From the NCBI GenBank assembly GCA_947311845.1, contig CAMZMU010000041.1:134601849-134665848 (forward strand): a stretch of DNA of 64,000 bases, read 5' to 3'. The translations under genes were made by a program, and so were the position numbers. The notes beneath the pieces are model-generated. The model searched no databases, was not told the origin of the DNA, and worked only from the letters and a program-made list of their open reading frames with translations. Positions 45,066 to 56,281 of the stretch are shown here, piece after piece. The DNA comes from Poa pratensis. Lineage: Eukaryota > Streptophyta > Magnoliopsida > Poales > Poaceae. Position 1 is the stretch's first letter. Each line of letters opens with the position of its first letter.

Positions 45066-47120
45066 AGTCGGCTAATGATTGGTGTGATTTCGAGTCATGA
45101 TAGATTTGATCTGGTTTATCCGTGTATGATGGGATAAACACACTCCAGTTTGGAGGAGTACGTGCATTTTTTGTGCCATGGGGCATATTGTCTCGGATAT
45201 GTATTTTAATTGACGTTGCAAAATGCAAGTTTCGAGTACTCCGCTGGCAAGGGAATTGCACATATGGGAGTTTTTTAGCAACTCGGAAGTAGGACTGCTA
45301 ACAGGCAACAGCAATGCCGAAACTTGGAATTTATTTGGTGGCTTATGGGTCACACACTCACACTGTGTAGTTAGCTAGCTAGCCAAATCGAGTAGCAGGG
45401 GCAGACTATATTCAGGCCAATCCTAATAGGGAGGCATTATAAGGAATGCTGTTTATTTCCTTACTTTATGTGGGAGAACTCCTTTGTTAACGTCCATATG
45501 CAGAAGTTGAGTTTTCTACTTTTCTCTGACACTGAGGGTAAGATTTACATTTAGGCTGTGTGTCAGCCTTGGGTTATTATAAAGCTGATTAGGTGATCAC
45601 TTTTGAGGAAGCAATTTGGTACTATGAATGATTGGATGCTCTATGTTCCTTTTGTATCATGATCTATGTATAGTATTTTGCTTGGCAAAATCAGTCTTCC
45701 AATCATGCCCATATTGTTCGACGTTTGTTGCCATTTAAATTTTAGACAATGCTATCATACCAAACCTGCATCATATATGACAATAATTGTTCATAAAACA
45801 ACTGATCAGGAATGTTTTGTTCTGTTAAAAATGATAAACCGTGTTATTTATAGACGATGCTTCACTCTGTATGAGCGTTGACGAGTAAAAAGTTGAAGGA
45901 TTGTCTATCATTTGGAAGTAACATTTGATTATCCCCTTATCAGTATTCACTTTTCAAATAAGGGAATAAAATTTGGATTAATATAGACAATTTTCCCAAT
46001 TGACTTGAACCCTTTTCGACGGAAATTCCATTCAAATGTGATGAAGGCTGTCATTACATGTATTTTGAGTGGGATTTGGGTTTGCTTTGAAGCTCCTCTT
46101 CTAGAAAAGTGTAGTGACAAACCTGTACCAATAAACCATAGATTAAACTGAAGATATATACATACAGATTTGAAAACTAGGTTTATACACCCTTAATATT
46201 TTTTAGATTGATACGACATGCATCGACTAAAATTAACTGATTTTCTTTGTATTCTTAGAATTTTCTAAAAGAGGACGGCTGTAGCATAAGCTGTGGATTT
46301 GTCATAGATACTGAGCATAAACTAGAAACTGGTGATCTGACAATGGTTTCAGTCAAATTTTGCAATGGCTGTTGCATGTTCGCCCTAATCTATGACCCAC
46401 CTTGAAGATGTATTTTTAGTAATTCAGATCTTGCATTTTCCTTCAAATATTTATCATACCTTTACCATCAGTTCAGTTGCTAAATTTCTATAACAAGTGA
46501 ACAACAATACTACCCTGCACACGACATTTACAATACATCAGTGGTCTCCTAAAGTTGCCTTTGTTGTATGTACATACACTAGCACTACATTTTAAGCCCC
46601 TACGACCGATTATACTTAAGGGTTATCCTAGATGCACTTAAAAAAGAGGTCTCAGTAAATCCAGTAGAGGTACAGCGATAACGCATATGTACATGTAGCT
46701 AGTCAGCTGCTGGGTAGCACTATGTGCTTAAATAACAATGACATGCACGCTTTACCTAGGATTGGAAATTCTGCTCCCATTTCCTTCATATTTTTTTGTC
46801 GCAAGCATCATTTTGTTCATGATTTATAATTTTACATCATATTACTATATTAGTATCTGTATGGCTGTTTGGCATGATCAAACGGGTTCATGGGTGCTTT
46901 AAATATCTCAATATATCATACTCATACCACCATCATTTAATATTAAAATATATCTTTATTATGGTGCTTGTATGTAAATCTGTAAGATCTGAGATGCAGA
47001 GTAAACGTTCAGGAGCCCATTTCTGAATTTTGATTTAGTATAGTACTGTCCCCTCATGCCAACTTTTTCTGAAGGTGTGCTGTCCTACTATACTCTAGGT
47101 TGTGCTCTTAGTCACTTGTC
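45066..47120. other. Intergenic DNA upstream of the expansin
   Basis: Single-copy-looking AT-rich sequence without a recognisable gene, terminus or long repeat. Distal promoter elements of the expansin may lie here. Confidence 0.4.
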
Positions 47121-47125
47121 AACGG

Positions 47126-47133
47126 TATATAAG
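47126..47133 (+). promoter_or_regulatory. Candidate TATA box of the expansin gene
   Basis: TATATAAG, about 240 bp before the hAT insertion point. Without the hAT the distance to the ATG would be about 280 bp. This is position-based inference only. Confidence 0.3.
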
Positions 47134-47871
47134 TTTTTCTGTTTGATACTGAACAGTGACCAATGCCATTTTTATAAAAAGAGAAGAGACAAAAAAACAC
47201 TACAAACTGCGACCGTTGTTTCAGTGTGTCATCAGGCCAAAGAGAGCCAGTCTGTGCTATGTCTTCTCCTTTGTTATATTCCTCATTCGAATATTCCATT
47301 CATAGCTAATACTATCTCCCTGCTTGTCCTCTCCTCCCTCTCTCGTTGCAAGCCAGCACTGTCTTAGACCCATGGTTTTTAAGGCGCCAAGGCGTTTTAA
47401 GGCGGTGGGGGGGCGCCTCAACGCCTAGGCGTTTAAGGCGAGTGCAAGGCGACGCCTTAATTCATTTTTAAGGCGCAATGCAAAATTATATGGCAGCAAT
47501 ATGATAGATAGTATTACCTTGCATTTGCTGTCTGTTGAGCCCATATTGCATCCATCTCTCCTCTGCCCAATAGAATTCTGTAGTAAGCATGGACATATAT
47601 GTTAGAACATACAAAACAGACCACATTTGGTATAAAACAGTGAATTAAATGAGAATACGAGTGCAAAATAAGATGACAAACATAAGTGCATACATATTAC
47701 ATGACAAATGATCCAATTCATCCAACACAATGCATGTCCAGAACATAAATAAACCAGGTCCACAACAGAAAATAAAATAGGTTCAGAACATAAATTAGGT
47801 TCCACAAAACACAATCAAATAATGGCTCTAGGCTGGCCACTCTCTCATGTCTCAACTCTCATCTCCAAGTC

Positions 47872-48400
47872 TCAGAATCCATCACCGAACTCATCAATGG
47901 TAGCATCGACCTCTTCACCATCTTGGTCAGCCTGGGTTGGTTCTTCATCATCATCGGTCACATCTTGATCATCATTCACCTCTGAATCAGCATCCTCTGG
48001 TTGTTGCTCCTGTTCTTGCTCTTGGTCATCATCTTCTGTCCATGTTTCCGCAGCAAGTCTTTTGCGCTGCCTCATGTATGTGACACTTGCTGACCCCCTT
48101 CGATTTGCAGTTCGAGGAAGACTACGACCATGAAGCGACGAAGATGCACCAACAGCCTCATCAACAAGTTCCCAGTCAATGTCATCGGGACAACCTCGAG
48201 CACCTTGAGGTGGAGGCATTGTTGGGTCAACCCACTCATTGCCCCAATCAAAGTCTTCAAAGACCAGAGGGTCATAGCTTCCGTCATTCATCTTCTCACG
48301 CCTCTTTTGAAACCTACTCATGTTCTTCCGGTTGTATGAAACAAAGACAGTGTCATTCAGCCTTGCTACTTGTAATCGGTTCCTTTTCTTTGAATGGATC
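47872..48400 (-). pseudogene. hAT transposase C-terminal relic
   Basis: From 48321 the minus frame MSRFQKRREKMNDGSYDPLV continues to a stop at 47872, ending in an acidic tail (DDDQEQEQEQQPEDADSEVN). The preceding bases resemble the last part of a hAT dimerisation domain (CLCFIQPEE-like, out of frame). Plant hAT transposases often end in such a basic-then-acidic tail after the dimerisation domain. No RNase H-like catalytic core is present. Confidence 0.6.
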
Positions 48401-48439
48401 TATTAGTTTAACCATGGCTAACTATTTTAATTAGATGCA

Positions 48440-48900
48440 CAAGCAGCTGCCTATTTTTATCCACCAGAGGGACTAGCTACTACTAATCTACTATATAAGA
48501 GGCACAAAGAGCATCACGGGACACGGGCACAACCAGGCAAGCAGCACAGCACCACGGGCACAAGCTAGCAAGCAGGCAAGCAGCACAGCAGAACAGCGGA
48601 GAGGAAAGAGACCACGGGGAGAGAGGAGAGCCGTACCTTGTTGCCCTGCTGGGAGAGGGCTGCGCCAGGGGAGGAGAGGCCCAGAAGCTTGGCCGGAGAA
48701 GGGTAGACCGGTGGAGGAGAGAGGAAGCTCGCCGGCGGGATCTGGCGGAGCAGGAGCTGGCCGCCTGAGAGGAGAGAGCTCCTCTCTCTCTCTCAGATTG
48801 ATTCTGGTCACGGGTAGGTTTCCCTCTCCCTCCCCCACCTATTTTCCCCCAAATTGCCGCCCAATTTCTTTCCCCTCCCGCCAATTTCTGTTTCCCGCCC
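48440..48900. other. Internal non-coding part of the hAT element
   Basis: GC-rich with AGCAAGCAGGCAAGCAGCAC and CTCTCTCTCTC low-complexity runs. No gene is seen. Confidence 0.5.
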
Positions 48901-49166
48901 CGTTTCCCTCCGTTTCCCGCTAGAACTTCCCAGCGAGGTCGAAGGCGTCCAAATTTGGCAGAGCGACGCCTTCCCCCGCTCTAGCGACGCCTTGGACGCC
49001 TCGCGGACGCCTTTGGACGCCTTAGTCAGAAATCTAAGGCGAGCAGGACGCCTCGACGTCTCGGGGCGCTCCGACGCCTAGGCGACGACTAGGCGACGCT
49101 TAGGCGACGCCTTAAAAACCATGCTTAGACTTACCAGCCATAGCTAATTGTCACAGAGTGCTGCAC

Positions 49167-50359
49167 ATGGCTTCCAAGCTTCAGCTCTTGTCCTTCAGTG
49201 CCATTGTAGTCGTTGTCGCTTCGTTCTTCCATCCTTGTGCATCCGCTGAGTTCCACCGTGAGCTCTCCAGCTGGTCAGGTGGCATCGCAACGTGGTATGG
49301 TGACGCTAATGGCGCCGGAAGTGAAGGTAATAGATATATGAGATTCGATAATGCTATCTTTCCCCAAGCAGGCTTGTCTAGAAGTTAATGTGTAATGTGT
49401 GCATGCCTGAATATGTGTGATGTAGGTGGTGCATGTGGGTACCAGTATGCCGTTGACCAGCCACCGTTCTCATCCATGATTGCCGCAGGGAGCCCCTTCA
49501 TCTATGACTCTGGCGATGGCTGCGGCTCGTGCTACCGGGTATGTGCAGCTCTATGCAACTGACGCCCTGGGCATGACTGCAATTGTCAGTCACTTGACAT
49601 ATGGAAATCTTGATTCATCAGGTGGTGTGCGGTGGCAATGAAGCTTGCTCTGGTATTCCGGTGACCGTCGTCATCACGGACCAGGGGCCTGGTGGCCCTT
49701 GCCTGAGCGAGCTAGTGGACGGCCAGTGCCAGAATGAGGCAGCCCACTTCGACATGAGCGGGACCGCGTTCGGTGCCATGGCGAAGCCTGGCCAGGCTGA
49801 CCAACTCCGCGGCGCAGGCCTCCTCCAAATCCAGTATACCCGGTACGGCATACGTGGATGTTCAGCTACTCTACATGGCTTCTTGCAGTCGCCACTAATC
49901 TGTTATATTAGCATTTTGTGATCGTACAGTGTGCAGTGCGAGTGGACTGGAGTAGACTTGACCTTCAAAGTGGACACGGGCTCAAACCTGAACTACCTCG
50001 CCGTGCTGGTGGAGTACGAGGACAGCGAGAGCGACCTCGCGGCCGTCGACCTCGCGCAGAGCGGGGGTTACGGGGCGACATCGGCGTGGATTCCGATGCA
50101 GCAGTCCTGGGGCGCGGTGTGGAAGCTCAACTCCGGTTCCACCCTCCATGGGCCGTTCTCCATCCGCCTGACGTTCAGGTCCGGCAGGATGCTCGTCGCC
50201 AGCAACGCCATCCCTGCCGGGTGGAACCCCGGCGTGGCGTACCGGCCAGGTGGCGTGGCGGTGAGGGAAGGCGGTGACCGCCGGGGCTACGGGTCTCCAG
50301 GAAGATCGGGTGGGTTGTATCAGCTTCTGCTGTTGTTTGTTGTATTGCTCCAGCTATGA
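49167..50359 (+). CDS. EXPB: Beta-expansin with GPI-like C-terminal tail
   Basis: Exons 49167-49326, 49426-49538, 49622-49842 and 49930-50359 join in frame at GT-AG sites to give 307 residues. The order is signal peptide ([20 protein letters not shown]...), expansin domain 1 ([24 protein letters not shown], catalytic-type [13 protein letters not shown]) and domain 2 (group-1-allergen-like fold: [43 protein letters not shown]). The protein would be secreted and loosen grass cell walls by acting on arabinoxylan/cellulose without hydrolysis (family knowledge). Typical beta-expansins are about 260-275 residues; this one continues about 35 residues with [12 protein letters not shown] and a hydrophobic end [14 protein letters not shown], as in GPI-anchored proteins. 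No lesion was found. The 5' leader is separated from the upstream promoter by a hAT element. Confidence 0.93.
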
Positions 50360-51163
50360 TCTCATGGAATGTGAACTCTGTGCTTATCTGAGTGAGTGAG
50401 ACTGATCTGCGATTAACCAGACGGATGGATGGACTAGCTCTGTGTTTTCTTGGTAGTTTTGAGGACTGATTGGTTGCACGTTGCTGTTGTTTGAGCATCC
50501 AATTCTTGCATCTTGCTAGTGTAGTTTAGCCTGGACATTCGACGCGGATTTGCTACCACCGGTGATAGCTGCGCACACTGTTAGAGCCGTTTGATATTGT
50601 TCTGCGATTCGTGCTGCCGTTAACGTCGTTAAGCTTTGTGGCCACGGTGCCAGCCGTGTTCCATTTGCCATTTGTTTTCCACAAAAGAGCAACCGTATCC
50701 TGTTTGTTTTCACGAAAAGAAGTAAAAAAAAAGTTCCCCGGGCGGCAGACAGTAGCTGTGTCCGTTTCTTTCAAAAAAAATAAAGCATATTAAAAAAAAA
50801 CAGTCGGCCCCGAGCGACGACATCTTTCCCCAATTTATCCGACAAGAATTCACGCACCCCCAATTTATCCGACAAGAATCCACGCACCGCCGCCGGGCTT
50901 CGAGCCGCCGCAGGCCTCGAGCACTCGCCACCACCGGGCCCTGGCTCCAGCGCCGCTTCCGTTGGCGATGAAGACGAGCGCCTACCGGTCTGGAAGAAGA
51001 CGCTGCGGCACCGGCTAAAAGTGCCCTAAGAAAATGGGGGTTCAGATGAACAAAAAAACAAAGAAGATGGTACTTCAGATCCGGAAACCAAAAATACAAT
51101 TCGTATTAGAGAAAAACAGAAGTATAAAGAGAAGTTCCTAAATTCAGATCCATTCACATATTC
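50360..51163. other. 3' flank of the expansin and unassigned GC-rich DNA
   Basis: Contains the expansin 3' UTR. There is a 30-bp tandem duplication (50828-50887) and a GC-rich segment 50880-51020 without a credible frame. Confidence 0.4.
50828..50887. repeat. 30-bp tandem duplication
   Basis: CCCCAATTTATCCGACAAGA... occurs twice head to tail with one change. Confidence 0.85.
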
Positions 51164-51216
51164 ATGCTTCAGATCCATTCAGAAAAACAAATTACATCCA
51201 TATGCTTCAGGTCTAG

Positions 51217-51380
51217 GCTACCAGATTCGAATGGAAAAGAAAGAAAAAAAACCCAACGTGGGTGGGTTGGTGCTACCAGATTCGAACGGAAAAGCAAGAA
51301 AAATCCCCAATGTGGGGTTGCTGCTAGCAGATTCGAACGGAGAAGCAAGAAAAAATCACAACGTGGGGTTGCTGCTAGCC
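51217..51380. repeat. Minisatellite, three and a half units of 51-55 bp
   Basis: Units start GCTACCAGATTCGAA or GCTAGCAGATTCGAA at 51217, 51272 and 51323, with a partial at 51374. Each contains GGAAAAGCAAGAAAAA and CAACGTGGGGTTG. Confidence 0.85.
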
Positions 51381-51422
51381 ACGAGCAGCCATGCTTCACA
51401 TCTAGCAAGGTCGGGCTCCACC

Positions 51423-52039
51423 CATAGGCGGATCCAAAGGGGACCACCCTGGAATTTTGAGTTGGCCCATGTACCATGGCTGCAAAAAGAAAAAGAAAAT
51501 AGCCCAACTTGTCCTTCAATCCTGGCATGTATAAGAGACAACCTCGATTTCCTCAATTCACACTCATCCAGTCCCGCCCCTGTTGACGCCGGCTCGCCAC
51601 CATGCCACCCCCGTCTATCTGGATGAAAATCCCCGCCACAATCGCCTTGCCACCTCCGGGCAATCCAGCAGCAGGCGTAGGCACACCACTCCCATGATAT
51701 ATATGTTCATGTTAGCCAATTAGGTAGAACTCCAACATCTTATTCTCCAAATTTACAACTGGTTTGATAGCTAGATCAGTTGTTTGATGTCCGGTGAATG
51801 GTGGGCAAATTCACAAATGCAGAATTGAATCTTGTGATTTTTTTGTAGAATTATGGGAGAAATAAAGATGGCTAGACACATTGCTTCCCTTTTTTTCAAA
51901 AACATGCAGCAAAATTCAGACTTAGTTGTGAATCCGAATATATTCATACAGCCGTAGTTATATATCAGTAGACTTATATATTTTATAAAACAAATATGAA
52001 TAGGGACCACCCTGGTTCGAAATTCTAGATCCGCCACTG
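51423..52039. mobile_element. hAT-type MITE (617 bp)
   Basis: Perfect 8-bp duplication GCTCCACC (51415-51422 and 52040-52047). Ends are CATAGGCGGATCCAAAG and, inverted, CAGTGGCGGATCTAGAA, the GGCGGA-type terminus common in cereal hAT MITEs. Inside each end is GACCACCCTGG in the same orientation. No coding capacity. Confidence 0.87.
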
Positions 52040-52047
52040 GCTCCACC

Positions 52048-52922
52048 TGATGCGCGCGGGAGGAGCTTGGGGCCGTGACGCGGCGGTGGGGCTGCGGGAT
52101 CCGGTGGAGGTGGGCTGGCGGAGACGGCGCGCGGTGGTGGATCGAGAGGAGCACGCCAGGTCGGGTTGGTCAACCACGCGAGAGATAAAACATCTACGGT
52201 GGTGGGATGATTCGGGAGGAAAAGAATCACGGTCCAGTGCGGCTAACAGTTAGCAGACGCCGTTACAAACATCTACAGTGGAAATTGTCCTATAGGATGA
52301 TCAAACGGTGAGATACATGTGCGTAGGTACCACCGGTGGTAGCACACTATTTCCGTTCTTTGTAAATATGTTTCATTAACCTGGCTTTGTTGGTAAGCAA
52401 AGCTTTTCCGTCCCTTAAGAAGTGATGCTCTGATCTTCCTTCCGTGGCCACCACCTACCAGCAAATCTCGCTCTGACCACTCTTCACAGAGATAATATAA
52501 TCACCAAATGCTCTCCTAAGTAAGTTGCATTAATAATATGTAAATTTTACTCAGAAAAAAATGCAGCTTCAACTGATCATCTGTAGGAGCAGCAGCTCTC
52601 CCAAATTAAGTTCTGACAATTACTCTATATTGCAGCACAGCTGAGTAACTAAGCTTTTCATGAAAGGTAGAACTAAGATAATCAAACACATACTTAAACG
52701 TTGCCCAGGATGTTCAAAGATTTCTTCAAATACACCCAGGTTCAGACCATAGCATTCAGCACAATACAGTACAGCTATGTAGTTCAAGTACAAGCTCAAA
52801 CACGAATAAAAAATGGATACACGCCTATACCACAATTAACACCTCGCTCCATGGCAAAAATGACGAATGAGAAGTTATTCCCAGCCAGGACAGTTATAAA
52901 TTAACGATACTGAAACAGATTC
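52048..52922. other. Spacer between expansin and PDH E1-beta
   Basis: A GC-rich start (52050-52200), then AT-rich DNA that must contain the 3' UTR of the minus-strand E1-beta gene. No other gene is recognised. Confidence 0.4.
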
Positions 52923-55900
52923 TCATTGGCATATTTGCTCAACAGCAGCAACGATCTGAGCAGGCTGCACAACAGTTGCATCCTCCAAAGTTGCGGCATA
53001 CGGAGTTGGCACGTCCTGTGATGACAGGCACATGATGGGGGCGTCAAGGTAGTCCCAGAAGTTGTCAATGATGGCGGATCTCAGACTGGCGCCAATCCCA
53101 CCAGTGCGCATGCACTCCTCCACGATCAGCACGCGGTGGGTCTTCTTAATGGAGTTGCCTATCGTGTGCAGATCAAATGGCTTCAACGACCTGATGTCAA
53201 TCACCTCAGGATCGTACCCTTTGTTCACCAGCGTCTTGGCAGCCTGCATCACATGGTACCTCATGCGCGAGTATGTGAGGATAGTCACATGCTCACCAGG
53301 TCGTACCATCTCCGCCTCCTCCAGGCAACAGACATACTCTCATCAGGAATCTTCTCCTTCAGGTTGTACAGAAGGACATGCTCAAATAGCACGACGGGGT
53401 TCTCGCTCCTTATGGCAGCCTTCATCAAACCCTTAGCGTTGTAAGGAGTAGAGCAAGCAACCATTTGGAGGCCAGGGATTGATTGGAAGTATGACTCTAG
53501 ACGCTGTGAATGCTCTGCACCAAGCTGACGACCAACACCACCGGGACCTCTGATCACAAGTGGAATTTTGAACTGGCCACCGGAGGTGTAATGAAGCATG
53601 CCACAGTTGTTTGAGATTTGGTTGTAAGCAAGGAGAAGGAAGCCCATGTTCATGCCTTCAACAACAGGCCTCAGCCCCATCATTCCTGCTCCAACTCCCA
53701 TGCCGGTGAATGAGTTCTCAGCAATGGGTGTATCAAGGACTCGAAGGTCTCCATACTTATCAGCCAAACCCTTGGTCACCTTGTAAGAACCCCCATAGTG
53801 ACCAACATCTTCACCAAAGACACACACCGTTGGATCCGCTTCCATCTCTTCTTCCAATCCCTCACGAAGAGCCTCGAACAGCAAGACCTCATGACTACAC
53901 AGAAGTTATTAGACACAATCAGGAACTTGCACTCAAGAATATAAGAAGTCAGAATCATACAATAATAAATTGCAGTAAAAACTTCTACTTGTATAATACA
54001 AATATAATAATAGTTAAAGTGGCATAACTGCATTTAAATACCAAACCCACGTAGAGTTTTCTAAAGAGGGGAGAGCAGAAAAGCCCTACATCAGCTGGTT
54101 CCACCCAACGCATTCATATCTTTTAAGGGACAACTCAGCTTGGCCAAAGAGATCATCCTACAACCCTCTCAATAGTGAGCTTCCTACTAAATTTTGGAAA
54201 AAATCTACTTTACTGCGTCAGGCTTATGTATGGGGAATAGCAAGAACTCAAGTTCACATGAGCTTCCTACATACAGGTTTGTGCTGAATTGATACTCTGT
54301 CCACCCCCAAGAAACAGCTAAAATGATGAGCCAAACCCAGGCTTTACAAAAAAAGAAAAAAAAACTCAGCAACAGCTATACTTTCACAATGATGAAAACT
54401 ATGCAAATGTAAATGGTTTTCCTTTTGTGAAAACCGAGAGGCAAACAAGCTTTACTACGTGCGTCAGGTTTACAGAAAAAAAAGAAATGTAGTATCAGAT
54501 TCAAAGTAGAATACAATATTTCAAATGAAATTCAGTAGATTCAAAGTACGTTTCCAGAAGCAAGTAGAGAGGCAGCAAGTCAATGTTTATTGTATTTTTT
54601 TAAAGTACTAAGTCAGCCTTATCTGACAAGGACATCATCTTAAAACCGAACAATGTTAATTACCACCGAACAGCTTGCAATTTACGGAAACAGCATCGCC
54701 TAGTGCCTAATCCCTACATATACTTAGCAGACAAATTTTCCATGGCAGTGACATCTAACATGCAAACTTACATAAGAGCTAACAAAATTATAATACTGAA
54801 ACGGGGTGCAACCCAATACAACTAACACAGCAAATCCGAGACGAATCTAAGCTAAATTGAGTCGAGTTGCTAGTTCCTAGGAGATGAACAATAAACTGAA
54901 TCGTCTGCTTTGCACGAATCATGTTTAAATCTTTTGAGATGGTTTGGCGTGTCTCCTTTAATTCATCCGAAGTACTCGGAATACTTGTGCTTATTATCAC
55001 TGGCGGAGCTTAGTAGGGGCCGACCTGGGCCACGGCCCGCCCAGGATTTTGGCCAAATGTTTTTTTACAACTATGCTGCTATGCATCAGAGGCCGGCCCA
55101 GCCAAACGCCCTTGGCATGTACTCCTATACACAGTCGCACGAGTCGTGACTTGGAAAAAAAGAATACGACTCGCTTCGCTGGTAGCAGACAGAGACCAAA
55201 TCCATGGCGCGGTCAAGCCCTCTGTCGCTAGGTTTAGGAATTTGGTGAGGAAGTGGAGGACTAGAGGTCTGGGCGCCTGGGGAGCAGGGCAGCACTGGAG
55301 AGCGGCGGCGTGCTGTTGCCGCCCCCCACAACCAGGAGTTCTTCGACAGCAAGGTGGCGCCGCCGCCGGCAGCACTGCAGCAAGGGCGGCGACGACGCCG
55401 AATTCGGCCAGTTGCGATCAGATGATGGTTTCCAAGAATTTAGTGCAGTGGTTGTGGAATTTTGCATAAAACATTCAATTGACATTCCTAACTTTAAGAT
55501 TGACTAGCCTATTTGTCTATAATCTACTAGGAACTTTGCTTCAGGTTGCTTCAGTTTGTAGCTTCGTCATTAACCAGTACTGCATCAGCTTGTCTAGAAT
55601 CTGCATTTTTGTGTGCTTTGCTTTAGGTTGGCCCGCCCAACATTTTCTTTCAAGCTCCGCCACTGCTTATTATATCGAAAGTATGCTGGAACATTCTTAC
55701 CCTTCAGACTTGGACGCCGCGTTGCTCGCGGGAGCATCGGCCTTGGTCTGCACACAAGAAGTTCAGTGCACCATCAGATGGCAACAGGCAAAGGATTAAA
55801 ACAAACAGTCTTCAGGGAATAAGAACAGGGCACGCACCGCAACGGCGGCACAGGCCACCAGCCTGCCACCGGGACGCGCTGCCGCACCCGATCTGACCAC

Positions 55901-56081
55901 GCGCACGCTCCTCGCCGCTGCAGCAGAGAACACACAGGCACAAAATCAGCGAAGATCCAGCAACGATAGGGCAAACCTCGTGCTCAGAGACAGCAGTACC
56001 TGAGGCGGATTTGTGGCCGACAGATCCCACCCGCGGGGTGGCGGCCGGGGCAGCGACGTGGACCGACGATGCGGTAGCCAT
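52923..56081 (-). CDS. PDHB: Plastid pyruvate dehydrogenase E1 beta subunit, apparent 1-base frameshift in last exon
   Basis: Four exons on minus: 56081-56000 ([20 protein letters not shown]), 55917-55838, 55747-55701 and 53894-52923. The first three make a Ser/Ala/Arg-rich plastid transit peptide. The last encodes the mature E1-beta: [90 protein letters not shown] and [16 protein letters not shown]. The protein pairs with E1-alpha to decarboxylate pyruvate with thiamine diphosphate, supplying plastid acetyl-CoA for fatty acids. Near 53338-53341 (KIPDE then YVCCLEEAE expected) one G is missing, shifting the frame. With it restored the length is about 393 residues, normal for the family. Everything else is highly conserved, so a recent mutation or a sequence error is likely. 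Intron 3 carries a hAT MITE. Confidence 0.92.
54998..55665. mobile_element. hAT-type MITE (668 bp) in intron 3 of PDHB
   Basis: Perfect 8-bp duplication CTTATTAT (54990-54997 and 55666-55673). Termini are CACTGGCGGAGCTTAG and, inverted, CAGTGGCGGAGCTTGAAAG. It lies only 27 bases from the exon 3 donor (55700), transcribed through as part of the intron. Inside are GGGCCGACCTGGGCCACGGC and TTGGCCCGCCCAACATTTTC, degenerate subterminal repeats. Confidence 0.9.
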
Positions 56082-56147
56082 TGCGGATGGGGCTTGAGAT
56101 CTGGGGCTGGAGCGGCGGCAGTGATGGTGGCGTGGATGTGTACGTGT

Positions 56148-56160
56148 ACTTTATATATAG
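56148..56160 (-). promoter_or_regulatory. Candidate TATA box of PDHB
   Basis: On minus CTATATATAAAGT, about 70 bases before the ATG at 56081. This leaves a leader of roughly 35-45 bases. Confidence 0.55.
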
Positions 56161-56281
56161 AGAGGATGCGGTGGAGAGGGTGGTGGGTCTTGTTGGAATG
56201 CAGGTGCGGTGGCGGAGGATCGGAGGGGGACGGCGGCGGAGAGAACGAGGCGAGGAGAGGAGACACCGAGAGAGGTGATTG

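Larger units (their letters stand above)
47371..49123. mobile_element. hAT-superfamily element 36 bp upstream of the expansin start codon
   Basis: Ends are CATGGTTTTTAAGGCG and, inverted, GACGCCTTAAAAACCATG. The flanking 8-bp duplication is CTTAGACC (47363-47370) and CTTAGACT (49124-49131), 7 of 8 identical. Subterminal regions carry many AAGGCG/ACGCCT hexamers in both orientations, usual transposase-binding repeats of hAT elements. It holds only a C-terminal transposase relic on minus, so it is non-autonomous. Confidence 0.88.
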
